This document shows positions 56,044 through 64,000 of a stretch of DNA of 64,000 nt, piece after piece. Under the pieces are notes generated by a model. The model made no database searches, had not been told where the DNA came from, and saw only the letters and a list, made by a program, of their open reading frames with translations. Numbering within the stretch: position 1 is the stretch's first letter; each line of letters opens with the position of its first letter. The DNA comes from Planctomycetota bacterium (GTDB lineage Bacteria > Planctomycetota > UBA1135): NCBI GenBank assembly GCA_021776795.1, contig JAJFFC010000015.1, forward strand, positions 62,001 through 126,000. Reading direction: 5' to 3'. The position numbers and the translations under genes are program-made.

Positions 56044-56279
56044 TAGGAATCCTCGCTGCCGTGGTCGTCGGCACGATCCAAAAGGGCGCGCCAATCTTCT
56101 TCGCTCAGGGTTTCCGCTTCTTCTTCGAGCAACACTGGGAAGCCATCGGTAATCGGAAAACGCAAACGCGTGGCCGCATCGGTGGAGACAAAGCACTCTT
56201 CGCCAACCAGGCGCAACGGCGCGTGGCTGACTGGGCAGCGGAGCAGGGGCACGAGAGTGGCGGGGTCGAAGGCCAGCAT
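56043..56279 (-). CDS. Trm112-like zinc-ribbon protein (UPF0434)
   Basis: 78 residues. N-terminal VPLLRCPVSHAPLRLV is the Trm112/YcaR start, followed by RLRFPITDGFPVLLEEEAE. The bacterial family (UPF0434) has no firmly known function; eukaryotic Trm112 activates methyltransferases. Only one Cys of the usual CPxC pair is present (CPVSH), so zinc binding may be lost or use His. Cotranscribed with the HIT gene. Confidence 0.75.
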   Translation of the reverse strand: MLAFDPATLVPLLRCPVSHAPLRLVGEECFVSTDAATRLRFPITDGFPVLLEEEAETLSEEDWRALLDRADDHGSEDS

Positions 56280-56318
56280 TTGGGCAGTATCGCCCCATTT
56301 CTCTGCGGAAGGAAGGGT

Positions 56319-56336
56319 CTTCGCGTAAACTTCACA
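56319..56336 (+). promoter_or_regulatory. Pho-box-like repeat upstream of phoB
   Basis: CTTCGCG (56319-56325), TAAA, CTTCACA (56330-56336): two 7-base repeats 11 bases apart, the spacing of a PhoB binding site. It matches the repeat before pstS. It lies about 44 bases before the phoB start. An inverted copy CGCGAAG occurs at 56347-56353. Confidence 0.6.
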
Positions 56337-56380
56337 GTAGTGGCCCCGCGAAGGCCATGGGATGCCCTCATCCTTTTCGC

Positions 56381-57085
56381 ATGATGCAGAAGACGATACT
56401 CCTTGTCGAAGACGATGCAGATCTTCTCGAGATCCTCCGTCTTACCTTCGAAATGGAAGGCTTTCGTTGTGTCATGGCTACCGACGGTGAAATGGCTTTG
56501 GACAAAGCACGCCGCCATGCGCCGGACATAGTGATCTTGGACCTCATGATCCCGAAGCTTGATGGCATTGAAGTCTGCCGTCGCTTGCGAGCTGATGGGG
56601 CCTTTCATGGCTTGCCCATTCTCATGCTGACGGCAAAGTCGGAGGAATCCGATGTGGTCTTGGGCCTGGGCATCGGCGCCGATGACTACGTCGTCAAACC
56701 CGCTCGCCCACGAGAGTTGGTAGCACGTGTGCGCAACCTTCTGCGCCGCGGCAACACCAAAGACCCGGTCGTGACCGACAAAATCATTTCGGTCGGAGAC
56801 ATGGTGGTCGACCCGATTCGCTTTGAAGTGCGTATCGGCGAAGATGATCCAGTACAGCTCACACCAACCGAGTTCAAGCTGCTACAAACCTTGACCGGTC
56901 GTCCCGGTCGCGTGTTTCGCCGCGCAGAATTGCTCGATGCAACCGTTGGCGCAGGCGTCATCGTGACCGAGCGCAATATTGATACCCACGTCAAGTCGGT
57001 GCGCAAAAAGCTTGGTGACTTTGGGCGCTACATCGAAACCGTCCGCGGCGTGGGTTACCGCTTCACTGATAAAGCAAACGTTTGA
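56381..57085 (+). CDS. phoB: Phosphate regulon response regulator PhoB
   Basis: 234 residues from the ATG at 56381; the frame opens at 56357. Receiver domain: ILLVEDDADLLEIL, the phosphoacceptor Asp in IVILDLMIPKLDG, and KPARPRELVARVRNLL with the conserved Lys. OmpR/PhoB winged-helix: LTPTEFKLLQTL and ERNIDTHVKSVRKKLG, VRGVGYRF. The neighbours (phoR overlapping, pst genes downstream) decide that this is PhoB rather than another OmpR-type regulator. A Pho-box-like repeat upstream suggests autoregulation. Confidence 0.92.
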   Translation: MMQKTILLVEDDADLLEILRLTFEMEGFRCVMATDGEMALDKARRHAPDIVILDLMIPKLDGIEVCRRLRADGAFHGLPILMLTAKSEESDVVLGLGIGADDYVVKPARPRELVARVRNLLRRGNTKDPVVTDKIISVGDMVVDPIRFEVRIGEDDPVQLTPTEFKLLQTLTGRPGRVFRRAELLDATVGAGVIVTERNIDTHVKSVRKKLGDFGRYIETVRGVGYRFTDKANV

Positions 57086-58242
57086 GCGCAGTTTTCACAT
57101 GGGGATTGTGGGCGCTCTCTGCGGGGCTTGCCCTCGCCTTTTGGCGTGAACGTCGTCTGCGCAAGCAGTCTTGGCAGCATATGCGTGAGCTCGCGGAAAA
57201 GCGCGAGGCCATGCGCCGTTGCCTGGAGTTTCTGCAAGAGGGGGTGGTGTTGCTCGGCCCGCGCAGTGAAGTTCTGTATATGAATCCCGCAGCAGCGGGC
57301 ATGTTGCGCCTGCAATCGCCGCCGCCGGAGAGTGGGCAACACCCAGTACTCCACAGCTTGGCGCCCTACCCAGAGTTGGAAGAATTCATCGAGGGCACCA
57401 CGCCCTCGGCCTCGCGGCGGGAAATCTTGAGCTTGCACATGTCTGACGCGGAGGGAGAACAAGACCAGCCGGAGCAAGTGTCCCTAGAAATGACGATGGC
57501 CGCCGCGGGTATGGCGCGGCGCCTCTTGGTCATCCGCGATGTAGAAGCAGCGGAAGACGTCGACCGTAAGCGGCAAGATTTTGTCGCCAACGCGAGTCAC
57601 GAACTCAAGACACCAATCGCCGCGCTCATCGGCTTGCTCGATTTGTTCGATCTGGTGGCCGAGGACAAGCGCGAAGACTTGCTGCAGCGTGCGCAACGCA
57701 ATGCGCGCGGATTGGCCAATCTTGCGGATGACCTATTGGCGTTGGCTCGCGCCGAAGCTGGCGAATGGCAACCCAATCCGCAGTCGCTCAATGTCGGTGA
57801 CCAGGCCGAGCGCGTAATGGAAGCCCTGCGCCCGTCTGCCGAGGCGAAAGGTTTAGAAATGCGTGTCGCCATTGCGCCCAGCACCGACGACCTTTGGCTC
57901 GATGACTTTGCCATGCGCACCATCCTGCAAAATCTGATTGGCAATGCGATTGCTTATACCGAGCAGGGGAAAATCACGATTCGCGCAGAACTGACGCCAG
58001 ATCAAACTCGCCTGCTGCTGGAGGTCAGTGACACTGGTCCTGGAATCGACCCGGAGATTCAGCCGCGCATTTTCGAACGCTTTTTCCGCGCCGATGTCGC
58101 CCACTCACGAGCTTCAGGCGGAACCGGCCTTGGGTTGAGCATCGTGCGCCACTTGGTCAAGCGCTTAGGCGGCCGCGTTTCGCTACATAGTGAGCCTGGG
58201 CAGGGCTCAACCTTCCGCGTCGAGCTTCCGTGCCGGCTGTAA
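57082..58242 (+). CDS. phoR: Phosphate regulon sensor kinase PhoR
   Basis: 386 residues, TTG start in a TTGA overlap with phoB. One N-terminal hydrophobic segment (FTWGLWALSAGLALAFW) with almost no periplasmic part, then a PAS-like region (about 50-155), DHp with FVANASHELKTPIAAL (the phosphorylated His), and a HATPase with N box NLIGNAIAYTEQG, G1 DTGPGIDPEI, and G2 GGTGLGLSIVRHL. As in PhoR of other bacteria it probably senses phosphate through the Pst/PhoU complex rather than directly. Confidence 0.92.
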   Translation: MSAVFTWGLWALSAGLALAFWRERRLRKQSWQHMRELAEKREAMRRCLEFLQEGVVLLGPRSEVLYMNPAAAGMLRLQSPPPESGQHPVLHSLAPYPELEEFIEGTTPSASRREILSLHMSDAEGEQDQPEQVSLEMTMAAAGMARRLLVIRDVEAAEDVDRKRQDFVANASHELKTPIAALIGLLDLFDLVAEDKREDLLQRAQRNARGLANLADDLLALARAEAGEWQPNPQSLNVGDQAERVMEALRPSAEAKGLEMRVAIAPSTDDLWLDDFAMRTILQNLIGNAIAYTEQGKITIRAELTPDQTRLLLEVSDTGPGIDPEIQPRIFERFFRADVAHSRASGGTGLGLSIVRHLVKRLGGRVSLHSEPGQGSTFRVELPCRL

Positions 58243-58253
58243 ATCGGGTGCGT

Positions 58254-58259
58254 TAGACT
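58254..58259 (+). promoter_or_regulatory. -10-like hexamer TAGACT before the methyltransferase gene
   Basis: TAGACT ends 7 bases before the ATG at 58267; no Shine-Dalgarno. Leaderless type. Confidence 0.45.
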
Positions 58260-58266
58260 GCGGGCG

Positions 58267-59022
58267 ATGACCGCGGCTCCCCCTGAGGCTGCGCCGGCCT
58301 TCATTGCCAGCCATAGTTTCACGCCCTATATGCAGGCGATTTTGGCCGAGCTGCAAGCTCTGCCGGGTTCGCCGCGCGTGCTGGATTTACCGGCGGGGCG
58401 TGGACAGTTCACCGATGCCTTGCGCGCTGCCGGAATCGATGCGGTTCCTGCCGACCTCAACGGCCTGCGCGAAGACTATCTTCCGCTCGACATGAGCAGT
58501 GCCTTGCCGTTGGAAGACGCCAGCTTCGATGCGGTGGTGTGCACCGAAGGCTTGGAGCATTTATTAGCACCGCAAGAACTTGTGGCCGAGTTGGTGCGCA
58601 TTACCAAGCCAGGCGGTTTGGTGTACCTCTCCATTCCCAACGTCCACAACTTCTATTCGCGGCTGCAGTTCCTGTTCACGGGAACGCTGTTCCAGTTCCA
58701 GGCCTATGACATTCCAGACACCACGCGTAATCATCTTGGCGACCGCGGCCATGTTTCCCCAATCACTCTGCCCCAGCTGCGCTGGTGGTGTTGGATGGCT
58801 GGCGCCGAAGTTGAGGAGCTATTGCCGGACAAGGAGAAGCGGCGCAGCTTGAAACCCTTGTATTGGCTGCTGCATCAGCTTGGCCGGCCCTGGCGGGGTC
58901 GTTTGGAGCGGAGTGGGCCAGAGGAGCTCTCTGAGCGAAATCAGGGCCTGAAAAGCCTCATAAACAACAAGAAAACCTTGTATTCACGCTCGCTGGTCCT
59001 GCGCCTGCGCCACAAGCTTTAA
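58267..59022 (+). CDS. Class I SAM-dependent methyltransferase
   Basis: 251 residues. SAM site VLDLPAGRGQFTDALRAAG (motif I), VPADLN (motif II position), PLEDASFDAVVCTEGLEHL (motif IV), and GGLVYLSIPNVHNFYSRL, as in class I methyltransferases of the UbiE/COQ5-like kind that act on small or lipid molecules. The substrate is unknown. A C-terminal extension (about 190-251) is rich in basic residues. It lies between phoR and pstS, so a role in the phosphate response (for example phosphate-free lipid synthesis) is possible but only inferred. Confidence 0.82.
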   Translation: MTAAPPEAAPAFIASHSFTPYMQAILAELQALPGSPRVLDLPAGRGQFTDALRAAGIDAVPADLNGLREDYLPLDMSSALPLEDASFDAVVCTEGLEHLLAPQELVAELVRITKPGGLVYLSIPNVHNFYSRLQFLFTGTLFQFQAYDIPDTTRNHLGDRGHVSPITLPQLRWWCWMAGAEVEELLPDKEKRRSLKPLYWLLHQLGRPWRGRLERSGPEELSERNQGLKSLINNKKTLYSRSLVLRLRHKL

Positions 59023-59028
59023 CGCGGC

Positions 59029-59046
59029 CTTCACATAGTCTTCGCA
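59029..59046 (+). promoter_or_regulatory. Pho-box-like repeat upstream of pstS
   Basis: CTTCACA (59029-59035), TAGT, CTTCGCA (59040-59046), with 11-base periodicity. It ends about 10 bases before AACAAT (59056-59061), the distance at which a PhoB-activated -10 is expected. Confidence 0.65.
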
Positions 59047-59061
59047 AAGGGGGAGAACAAT

Positions 59062-60117
59062 GTGGCCATGAAGAACATCCTCCAGCCGCTCGCCATGGTG
59101 CTTGCACCTACCGCCTTGGTTCTTGCTCTGACACCGGCCGCTAGCGCACAGGCCGAGGCCCTTCGGGGCAAGGTTGTGGTTGACGGTTCCAGCACCGTCT
59201 ACCCAATCACCGAAGCTGCCGCTGCAGCCTTCCGCAAGGAGTTCCCCAATGTCAACGTCACGGTCGCCGTCTCTGGCACCGGCGGTGGCTTCAAGCGTTT
59301 CGCCATCGGCGAGACCGACATCTCCGATGCTTCGCGTCCAATCAAGGGCAAGGAATTCAAGAAGTGCGCCGAGAATGGCGTCAGCTTCATTGAGCTTCCG
59401 GTCGCCCTCGATGGCCTTTCCATTGTGCTCAACCCAAACAACGATTGGGTGAAGCAGCTCACCGTGGATCAGCTCAAGGCGATCTACCTGGAAGATGGCA
59501 AAGCCCGCAAGTGGAGCGACCTGAACCCAGAGTGGCCCAACGAGACCATCAAGGTCTACTCGCCAGGAACCGACTCGGGAACCTTCGACTACTTCAAAGA
59601 AGTGGTGGCTGGCAAGACCGGTAGCTTCCGTCCTGACATGTCTGTCAGCGAAGACGACAATGTCTTGGTGACCGGCGTCAGTGGCGACAAGTACGCCATC
59701 GGCTACTTCGGTGCTTCTTACTACTTCGAGAACAAGGACAAGATTCGCGCTGCCGCGATTGTCAACCCGAAAACTGGCAAGGCGGTCATGCCGACTCCAG
59801 AAAATGTGATTTCTGGCGCTTACGCTCCGCTGAGCCGCCCGCTGTTCATCTACGTCAACGAGAAGAGTCTGCGCCGCCCAGCGATGCGCAAGTTCGTGGA
59901 GTTCTACATGGAGAACGCCGGTACCTTCGCCAAGAAGGTTCAGTATGTGCCCATGAGCCCCAAGGTTGCGGAGACCGCGAAGAGCTTCCTCAAAAAGCGC
60001 CGCACCGGTACCGTGTTCGTGATGGCCGAGATGCACGAAGGTGGTCCGGTCTACTCCAAGCGCGAGCAGCCTCTCGACAAGGCCTACCAAGAGGCCAACC
60101 TTCTTGACACCAAGTAA
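59062..60117 (+). CDS. pstS: Phosphate-binding periplasmic protein PstS
   Basis: 351 residues from the GTG at 59062 (GGGGGAG 6 bases upstream; ATG at 59068 is the alternative and would be leaderless). Signal peptide (PTALVLALTPAASAQ). Phosphate-binding motifs: VVDGSSTVYPIT, AVSGTGGGFKRF, GETDISDASRP, and SPGTDSGTFDYF. Captures phosphate for the Pst transporter. Length and motifs are those of the PstS/SphX family, including the long C-terminal part. Confidence 0.95.
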   Translation: MAMKNILQPLAMVLAPTALVLALTPAASAQAEALRGKVVVDGSSTVYPITEAAAAAFRKEFPNVNVTVAVSGTGGGFKRFAIGETDISDASRPIKGKEFKKCAENGVSFIELPVALDGLSIVLNPNNDWVKQLTVDQLKAIYLEDGKARKWSDLNPEWPNETIKVYSPGTDSGTFDYFKEVVAGKTGSFRPDMSVSEDDNVLVTGVSGDKYAIGYFGASYYFENKDKIRAAAIVNPKTGKAVMPTPENVISGAYAPLSRPLFIYVNEKSLRRPAMRKFVEFYMENAGTFAKKVQYVPMSPKVAETAKSFLKKRRTGTVFVMAEMHEGGPVYSKREQPLDKAYQEANLLDTK

Positions 60118-61072
60118 TCCCCCCGCAGATTCTGCACCAGAATCTCCCGCGCGGGGCACTCTTCGGGGTGCCCCGTCGCGGCATGCTCGGCGCTGGAAAG
60201 AGCGCGGCATTTTGAGCCTGCTCAATAGCGCCGCGCTCTTTTCCGTTTTTATTACCCTGGCTATTTTGTGGGTCCTTGGCGCAGAGACCAGCAACTTCTT
60301 CGCCCAAGACGAGGTCTCGGTTGGCGAGTTCTTCGGCACCGCACAATGGAACCCCTTGCTTGGCGCCGAGAAGCATTTCGGGATTTGGTCTCTAGTCTGC
60401 GGCACATTCCTGGTGGCGGGCGTCGCCCTTCTGGTGGCCGTGCCACTTGGCTTGGTGACCGCGATTTACCTGAGTGAGTACGCTCACCCGCGCGTGCGCG
60501 CCATTCTCAAGCCGTCCTTGGAAGTGCTCGCAGGCATCCCCACGGTGGTTTACGGCTTCTTTGCCTTAACCCTCATCACCCCGGCGCTGAAAACTTTCTC
60601 CGAAGGTTTCGGTTCTTTCAACGCACTGGCCGCAGGCATTGCCGTGGGCATTTTGATTTTGCCCATCATCACCTCGCTTTCGGAAGACGCACTGCGCGCG
60701 GTGCCGCAATCTTTGCGTGACGGCGCCTTTGGATTGGGTGCAACCCGGTTTGATACCTCCTTCAAGGTGGTGTTCCCCGCGGCGCTATCCGGCATCACCT
60801 CGGCGGTGTTGTTGGCGGCGGCGCGCGCCATCGGCGAAACCATGATTGTGGCCCTTGCCGCGGGATCTACGCCCAAGGTCACGATGGACGTACGCGATGA
60901 AATCCAAACCATGACCGGCTTCATGGTGCAAATGGCCCTCGGCGATGTCTCGAACTATGGCGTGGAGTATTACTCCATGTACGCCGTCGCCGCCATGCTC
61001 TTTGTGCTCACCCTGGCGTTCACGCTGGTTGGCTCTTGGATCCGCAAACGCTACCGCGAGGTATACGATTGA
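60104..61072 (+). CDS. pstC: Phosphate ABC transporter permease PstC
   Basis: 322 residues from TTG 60104 (GAGG 9 bases upstream, 14-base overlap with pstS); an ATG at 60041 would overlap pstS by 77 bases. About six membrane helices. Conserved: IYLSEYAHPRVR, LEVLAGIPTVVYGFFAL, SEDALRAVPQSLRDGAFGLG and ARAIGETMIVALAAG, the permease EAA-like coupling loop. Works with PstA to form the membrane channel. N-terminal 30 residues are Ser/Pro/Arg-rich and cytoplasmic. Confidence 0.9.
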   Translation: MTPSNPPADSAPESPARGTLRGAPSRHARRWKERGILSLLNSAALFSVFITLAILWVLGAETSNFFAQDEVSVGEFFGTAQWNPLLGAEKHFGIWSLVCGTFLVAGVALLVAVPLGLVTAIYLSEYAHPRVRAILKPSLEVLAGIPTVVYGFFALTLITPALKTFSEGFGSFNALAAGIAVGILILPIITSLSEDALRAVPQSLRDGAFGLGATRFDTSFKVVFPAALSGITSAVLLAAARAIGETMIVALAAGSTPKVTMDVRDEIQTMTGFMVQMALGDVSNYGVEYYSMYAVAAMLFVLTLAFTLVGSWIRKRYREVYD

Positions 61073-62286
61073 GCTCCCCCAAGAAACCTGCGCTCTTGTC
61101 CGACAAGAAGCTCATGGCCGAGCGCCGAGTGCCGCTGGCGAAGCGCCACCGCAAGGATCGCATCTTCCGGCGTGGTTGCCAGATCATCGCCAGCATGTCT
61201 GCCGGCATCCTGGCGATTTTGCTGATTGCGATTGTGTTTGAAGGAGTGGGGGCGCTAAATGCCAACTTCCTCAGTGGCGCTCCCGACCCAGATCCTGCCG
61301 TGGCCGGCATGTTCCCCGCGATCATGGGTTCGTTGTGGCTGTTGGTTTTAACCATGTTGGTTGCCCTTCCGCTGGGAGTGGCTGCCGCGATTGTGCTCGA
61401 GGAATTCCGCCCCAAGCACAAGGTGTTGCGCAAGGCGCATGCCTTCATTCAGCTCAACATCACGAACCTGTCGGGCGTGCCCTCGGTGGTGTTCGGTATT
61501 TTGGGATTGACCGTTTTTGTGTCCATGTTTGGGCTCTTTGGGAATGAACGAGACCCGCTGTTGGAAACCGGTGCCACCTATGTGGACCAGTTCTACAACC
61601 AAGGGGATTTCATCATCGAAGTTCCGATTGATGACCCGATGGCGCCGGAAACGGTGCCGGTAGATGGCATGACGATTTACACCTATGAAGGCACAGCCAT
61701 GGAGCTCAACCTTTTGGGTGACGACGACGACTGGCCGGAAGACGAAGAGATTGCCATGCGCTCGCTTTACAGCTGGGACTTGCCCGGTCGCAACAAAGAG
61801 CGCAACTGGTGGTACTTCCGGCTGCCCTTTGGTCGCGGAGTGTTGGCCGGCGCCCTCACCCTTATGTTGGTGATCTTGCCGATTATCATCATCTCTTCGC
61901 AAGAGGCCTTGCGTGCTGTGCCCTCGTCATTACGCCAAGCCTCTTTGGGCCTGGGCGCGACGCCATGGCAAACGGTCCGCCGCGTGACACTGCCCGCAGC
62001 CTTCCCAGGCATCTTGACTGGCGCCATCATCGCCATGAGCCGCGCCATCGGCGAAGCGGCTCCGTTGCTGATGATTGCCGGCATCGTGTTCATTACACGC
62101 GCGCCGAGCAATCTCATGGACGACTTCACTGCCATGCCGCTGCAGATCTACAACTGGGCCGGGCGTCCGCAGAAAGAGTTCCATGACCTGGCTGCGAGCG
62201 GCATCATTGTGCTCCTGACCGCACTCTTGTTGTTTAACGCCATTGCCGTATTCCTGCGCCAGAAGCTGCAGAAGCCGCTTTCTTAG
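61069..62286 (+). CDS. pstA: Phosphate ABC transporter permease PstA, with large insert
   Basis: 405 residues from the TTG in a TTGA overlap (GAGG 7 bases before). Membrane permease with [38 protein letters not shown] (coupling loop), [11 protein letters not shown]-like [14 protein letters not shown]. An insert of about 85 residues (roughly 160-245), acidic and not hydrophobic (for example [10 protein letters not shown]), stands between two helices where standard PstA (280-300 residues) has a short loop. It presumably faces the periplasm. The N-terminal 40 residues are basic. Confidence 0.9.
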   Translation: MSSPKKPALLSDKKLMAERRVPLAKRHRKDRIFRRGCQIIASMSAGILAILLIAIVFEGVGALNANFLSGAPDPDPAVAGMFPAIMGSLWLLVLTMLVALPLGVAAAIVLEEFRPKHKVLRKAHAFIQLNITNLSGVPSVVFGILGLTVFVSMFGLFGNERDPLLETGATYVDQFYNQGDFIIEVPIDDPMAPETVPVDGMTIYTYEGTAMELNLLGDDDDWPEDEEIAMRSLYSWDLPGRNKERNWWYFRLPFGRGVLAGALTLMLVILPIIIISSQEALRAVPSSLRQASLGLGATPWQTVRRVTLPAAFPGILTGAIIAMSRAIGEAAPLLMIAGIVFITRAPSNLMDDFTAMPLQIYNWAGRPQKEFHDLAASGIIVLLTALLLFNAIAVFLRQKLQKPLS

Positions 62287-62297
62287 ACCGAGCTAGA

Positions 62298-63128
62298 ATG
62301 CCCCCTCAGATGGCCGAAACCCTCAAGACCCTGGCGAATGCTGCGCCAGACGCCGAAGAAAGTCAAGAACCGCCAAAGGCTGCGGTTCGGATGGTTGGCT
62401 TGAACAGTTGGTACGGCGATTTTCATGCCCTCAAGGACATCAGCTTGGAACTACCGGAAAACCGCATTAGTGCGTTTATCGGTCCAAGCGGTTGCGGCAA
62501 GAGCACCCTGTTGCGGTGGATCAATCGCATGAACGATGCCATCCCGAGTGCGCGCGCAGAAGGTACGTTGGAAATTCACGGCAAGAGCGTGCTTGGCCCA
62601 GCCACCGATGTCGTTGGTCTGCGTCGCAAAGTGGGGATTGTGTTTCAAAAGCCCAACCCCTTCCCCAAGTCGATTTTTGACAACGTCGCCTTTGGCGTCC
62701 GCCTTCACCTAAAAGCGAGTAAGTCCGAGGTCGATGAAATCGTCGAGTGGGCTCTGCACCGCGCCGCGCTTTGGGATGAGGTGAAAGATCGCCTGCACGA
62801 TTCCGCCTTGGGATTGTCCGGCGGCCAGCAACAACGGTTGTGCATTGCGCGCGCGATTGCTGTGGGGCCAGAGGTGTTATTGATGGACGAGCCTTGCTCC
62901 GCACTCGACCCACGCTCCACCGCGGCAGTGGAAGACCTCATGCTCGAGCTGCGCAAGAGCTACTCGATTGCCATCGTGACGCACAACATGCAGCAGGCTT
63001 CGCGCGTCAGTGACTACACTGCCTATATGTTCATGGGCAACTTGGTCGAGTTTGGCACCACCGCGGACATCTTTGAACGCCCGCAACGGCAAGAAACCGA
63101 AGACTACATTACCGGTCGATTCGGCTAG
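62298..63128 (+). CDS. pstB: Phosphate ABC transporter ATPase PstB (copy 1)
   Basis: 276 residues. Walker [11 protein letters not shown]-loop [19 protein letters not shown] (the PstB signature), ABC signature [15 protein letters not shown], Walker [14 protein letters not shown]-loop [14 protein letters not shown]. The N-terminal 30 residues are an extra acidic arm. Powers the PstCA channel. Starts 11 bases after pstA and is immediately followed by a second pstB. phoU is not in the window. Confidence 0.95.
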   Translation: MPPQMAETLKTLANAAPDAEESQEPPKAAVRMVGLNSWYGDFHALKDISLELPENRISAFIGPSGCGKSTLLRWINRMNDAIPSARAEGTLEIHGKSVLGPATDVVGLRRKVGIVFQKPNPFPKSIFDNVAFGVRLHLKASKSEVDEIVEWALHRAALWDEVKDRLHDSALGLSGGQQQRLCIARAIAVGPEVLLMDEPCSALDPRSTAAVEDLMLELRKSYSIAIVTHNMQQASRVSDYTAYMFMGNLVEFGTTADIFERPQRQETEDYITGRFG

Positions 63129-63133
63129 TGATC

Positions 63134-64000
63134 ATGGAGACGACCTTGGTACAAGAATCAAAGCCCCCGAAGGAAAAAGCTAAGCCAGTTTCGGCCTTGG
63201 GCATGATTGCCGTAGACGCCGCGGAAAGGCGTACCCCCGCGGACGAATTCGCAGACCCGAGCTTTGAAGTGCAGCAGCTCGACTTCTTCTACGGCGATAA
63301 CCAAGCCTTGACCCAGGTCGACATGGCCATCCCGCGTGGCGAGGTAACGGCTTTGATTGGTCCTTCCGGTTGCGGCAAGTCGACCTTCTTGCGCACGCTC
63401 AACCGAATGAACGATTTGGTGGCGGAAACGCGCGTGGAGGGAAAGGTGTTGCTGGATGGCCAGGACATCTACCATCGCCAAGTCGATGTCGTAGAGCTGC
63501 GTAGGCGTGTGGGTATGGTGTTCCAGCGCCCGAATCCCTTCCCGATTTCCATCTACGAAAACATTGCCTATGGCCCACGCCTTCAGGGCAAGGTGAGCAA
63601 GGCCGACATGGACGCCTTGGTCGAGCGTTGTCTCCACGGCGCTGCTCTCTGGGATGAGGTCAAAGATCGCCTGCACACCTCGGCTTTGGGATTGTCGGGT
63701 GGCCAGCAACAGCGCTTGTGCATTGCACGAGCCCTAGCCAACGAGCCTGAGGTTCTGTTGCTCGATGAACCCGCGTCGGCATTGGATCCCAAGGCCACGG
63801 CGCGGATTGAAGACCTGATTGGTCAATTGCGAGGGGATTACACCATCGTGATTGTGACCCACAACATGCAGCAAGCGGCACGCGTTTCCGACCACACCGG
63901 CTTCTTTTACAAGGGCCGCTTGGTGGAATGCACGCCGACGGCGCAGATGTTTACGCGGCCAGAACATCAAGAAACAGAGGACTACCTCACCGGCCGCTTC
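63134..64000 (+). CDS. pstB: Second PstB-type phosphate ATPase, 3' end beyond window
   Basis: 289 codons are open from ATG 63134 (a GTG at 63128 is possible) to the window end, no stop seen. Same motifs as copy 1: Walker [56 protein letters not shown] and [14 protein letters not shown]. The N-terminal arm is longer (about 50 residues, [15 protein letters not shown]). The two copies differ clearly in the helical region, so this is an old duplication. They may form a heterodimer or serve different conditions. Only the last few codons are missing. Confidence 0.9.
   Translation, partial: METTLVQESKPPKEKAKPVSALGMIAVDAAERRTPADEFADPSFEVQQLDFFYGDNQALTQVDMAIPRGEVTALIGPSGCGKSTFLRTLNRMNDLVAETRVEGKVLLDGQDIYHRQVDVVELRRRVGMVFQRPNPFPISIYENIAYGPRLQGKVSKADMDALVERCLHGAALWDEVKDRLHTSALGLSGGQQQRLCIARALANEPEVLLLDEPASALDPKATARIEDLIGQLRGDYTIVIVTHNMQQAARVSDHTGFFYKGRLVECTPTAQMFTRPEHQETEDYLTGRF

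Overview
This 64 kb window is a chromosomal segment carrying a replication origin from a GC-rich, free-living bacterium. I place it most probably in the Planctomycetota or a close relative. The grounds are the MoxR/DUF58/BatA-like/VWA-GATase-like operon with giant secreted TPR proteins, the HAF-repeat and C-type lectin secreted proteins with small C-terminal beta modules, and the many secreted proteins of unknown function. This assignment rests on gene content, not on an rRNA or tree. I found no rRNA, tRNA, CRISPR array, insertion sequence or prophage. Coding density is very high and many genes overlap by 1-14 bases.

Layout. 1-382: 5' part of an unknown gene running off the left edge. 523-6557: group-2 sigma-70 factor, HemW, PyrF, a possible short BshC-like protein, an orphan ParA-type ATPase and a cysteine desulfurase. 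6696-12995: origin block dnaA - oriC (cluster of DnaA boxes, 8190-8416) - dnaN - dciA (DUF721) - gyrB - PhnA-like protein; recF is absent. 13007-19715: DUF1801 protein and feoAB on the minus strand, then rpiA, an HD hydrolase, prfB with a programmed +1 frameshift, and purH. 19748-26400: secreted or accessory proteins, two of which look broken or recoded (a frameshift near 20522, an in-frame TGA at 26263). 26420-42743: a 16-kb, seven-gene operon with no gaps: protease-like/TPR/thioredoxin-like protein, low-complexity membrane protein, MoxR, DUF58, BatA-like, VWA and a 2152-residue TPR protein. 42755-49582: DUF3817 membrane protein, RecB-type nuclease with cysteines placed as in AddB/Cas4 Fe-S proteins, HAF-repeat protein, MscS channel, a DUF1272-PdxH fusion, and a fatty-acid oxidation enzyme with reversed domain order. 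49637-53555: LolCDE/MacB-type ABC exporter or metal system with a His-rich loop, DUF3299 lipoprotein, FIST protein. 53542-56279: beta-propeller protein, EF-hand protein, HIT protein, Trm112-like protein. 56381-64000: phosphate regulon phoB-phoR, a methyltransferase, pstS-pstC-pstA-pstB and a second pstB cut by the right edge.

Regulation visible in the sequence. Two 7-4-7 direct repeats (CTTCRCR-N4-CTTCRCA) lie upstream of phoB and pstS and look like this organism's Pho box. About ten starts have a TANNNT hexamer ending 6-9 bases upstream and no Shine-Dalgarno, which suggests leaderless mRNAs. Three divergent gene pairs have overlapping, nearly symmetric -10 hexamers.

The best candidate for a poorly described system is the 26.4-42.7 kb operon. 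The most novel single-gene architectures are the DUF1272-PdxH fusion and the transglutaminase-esterase fusion.
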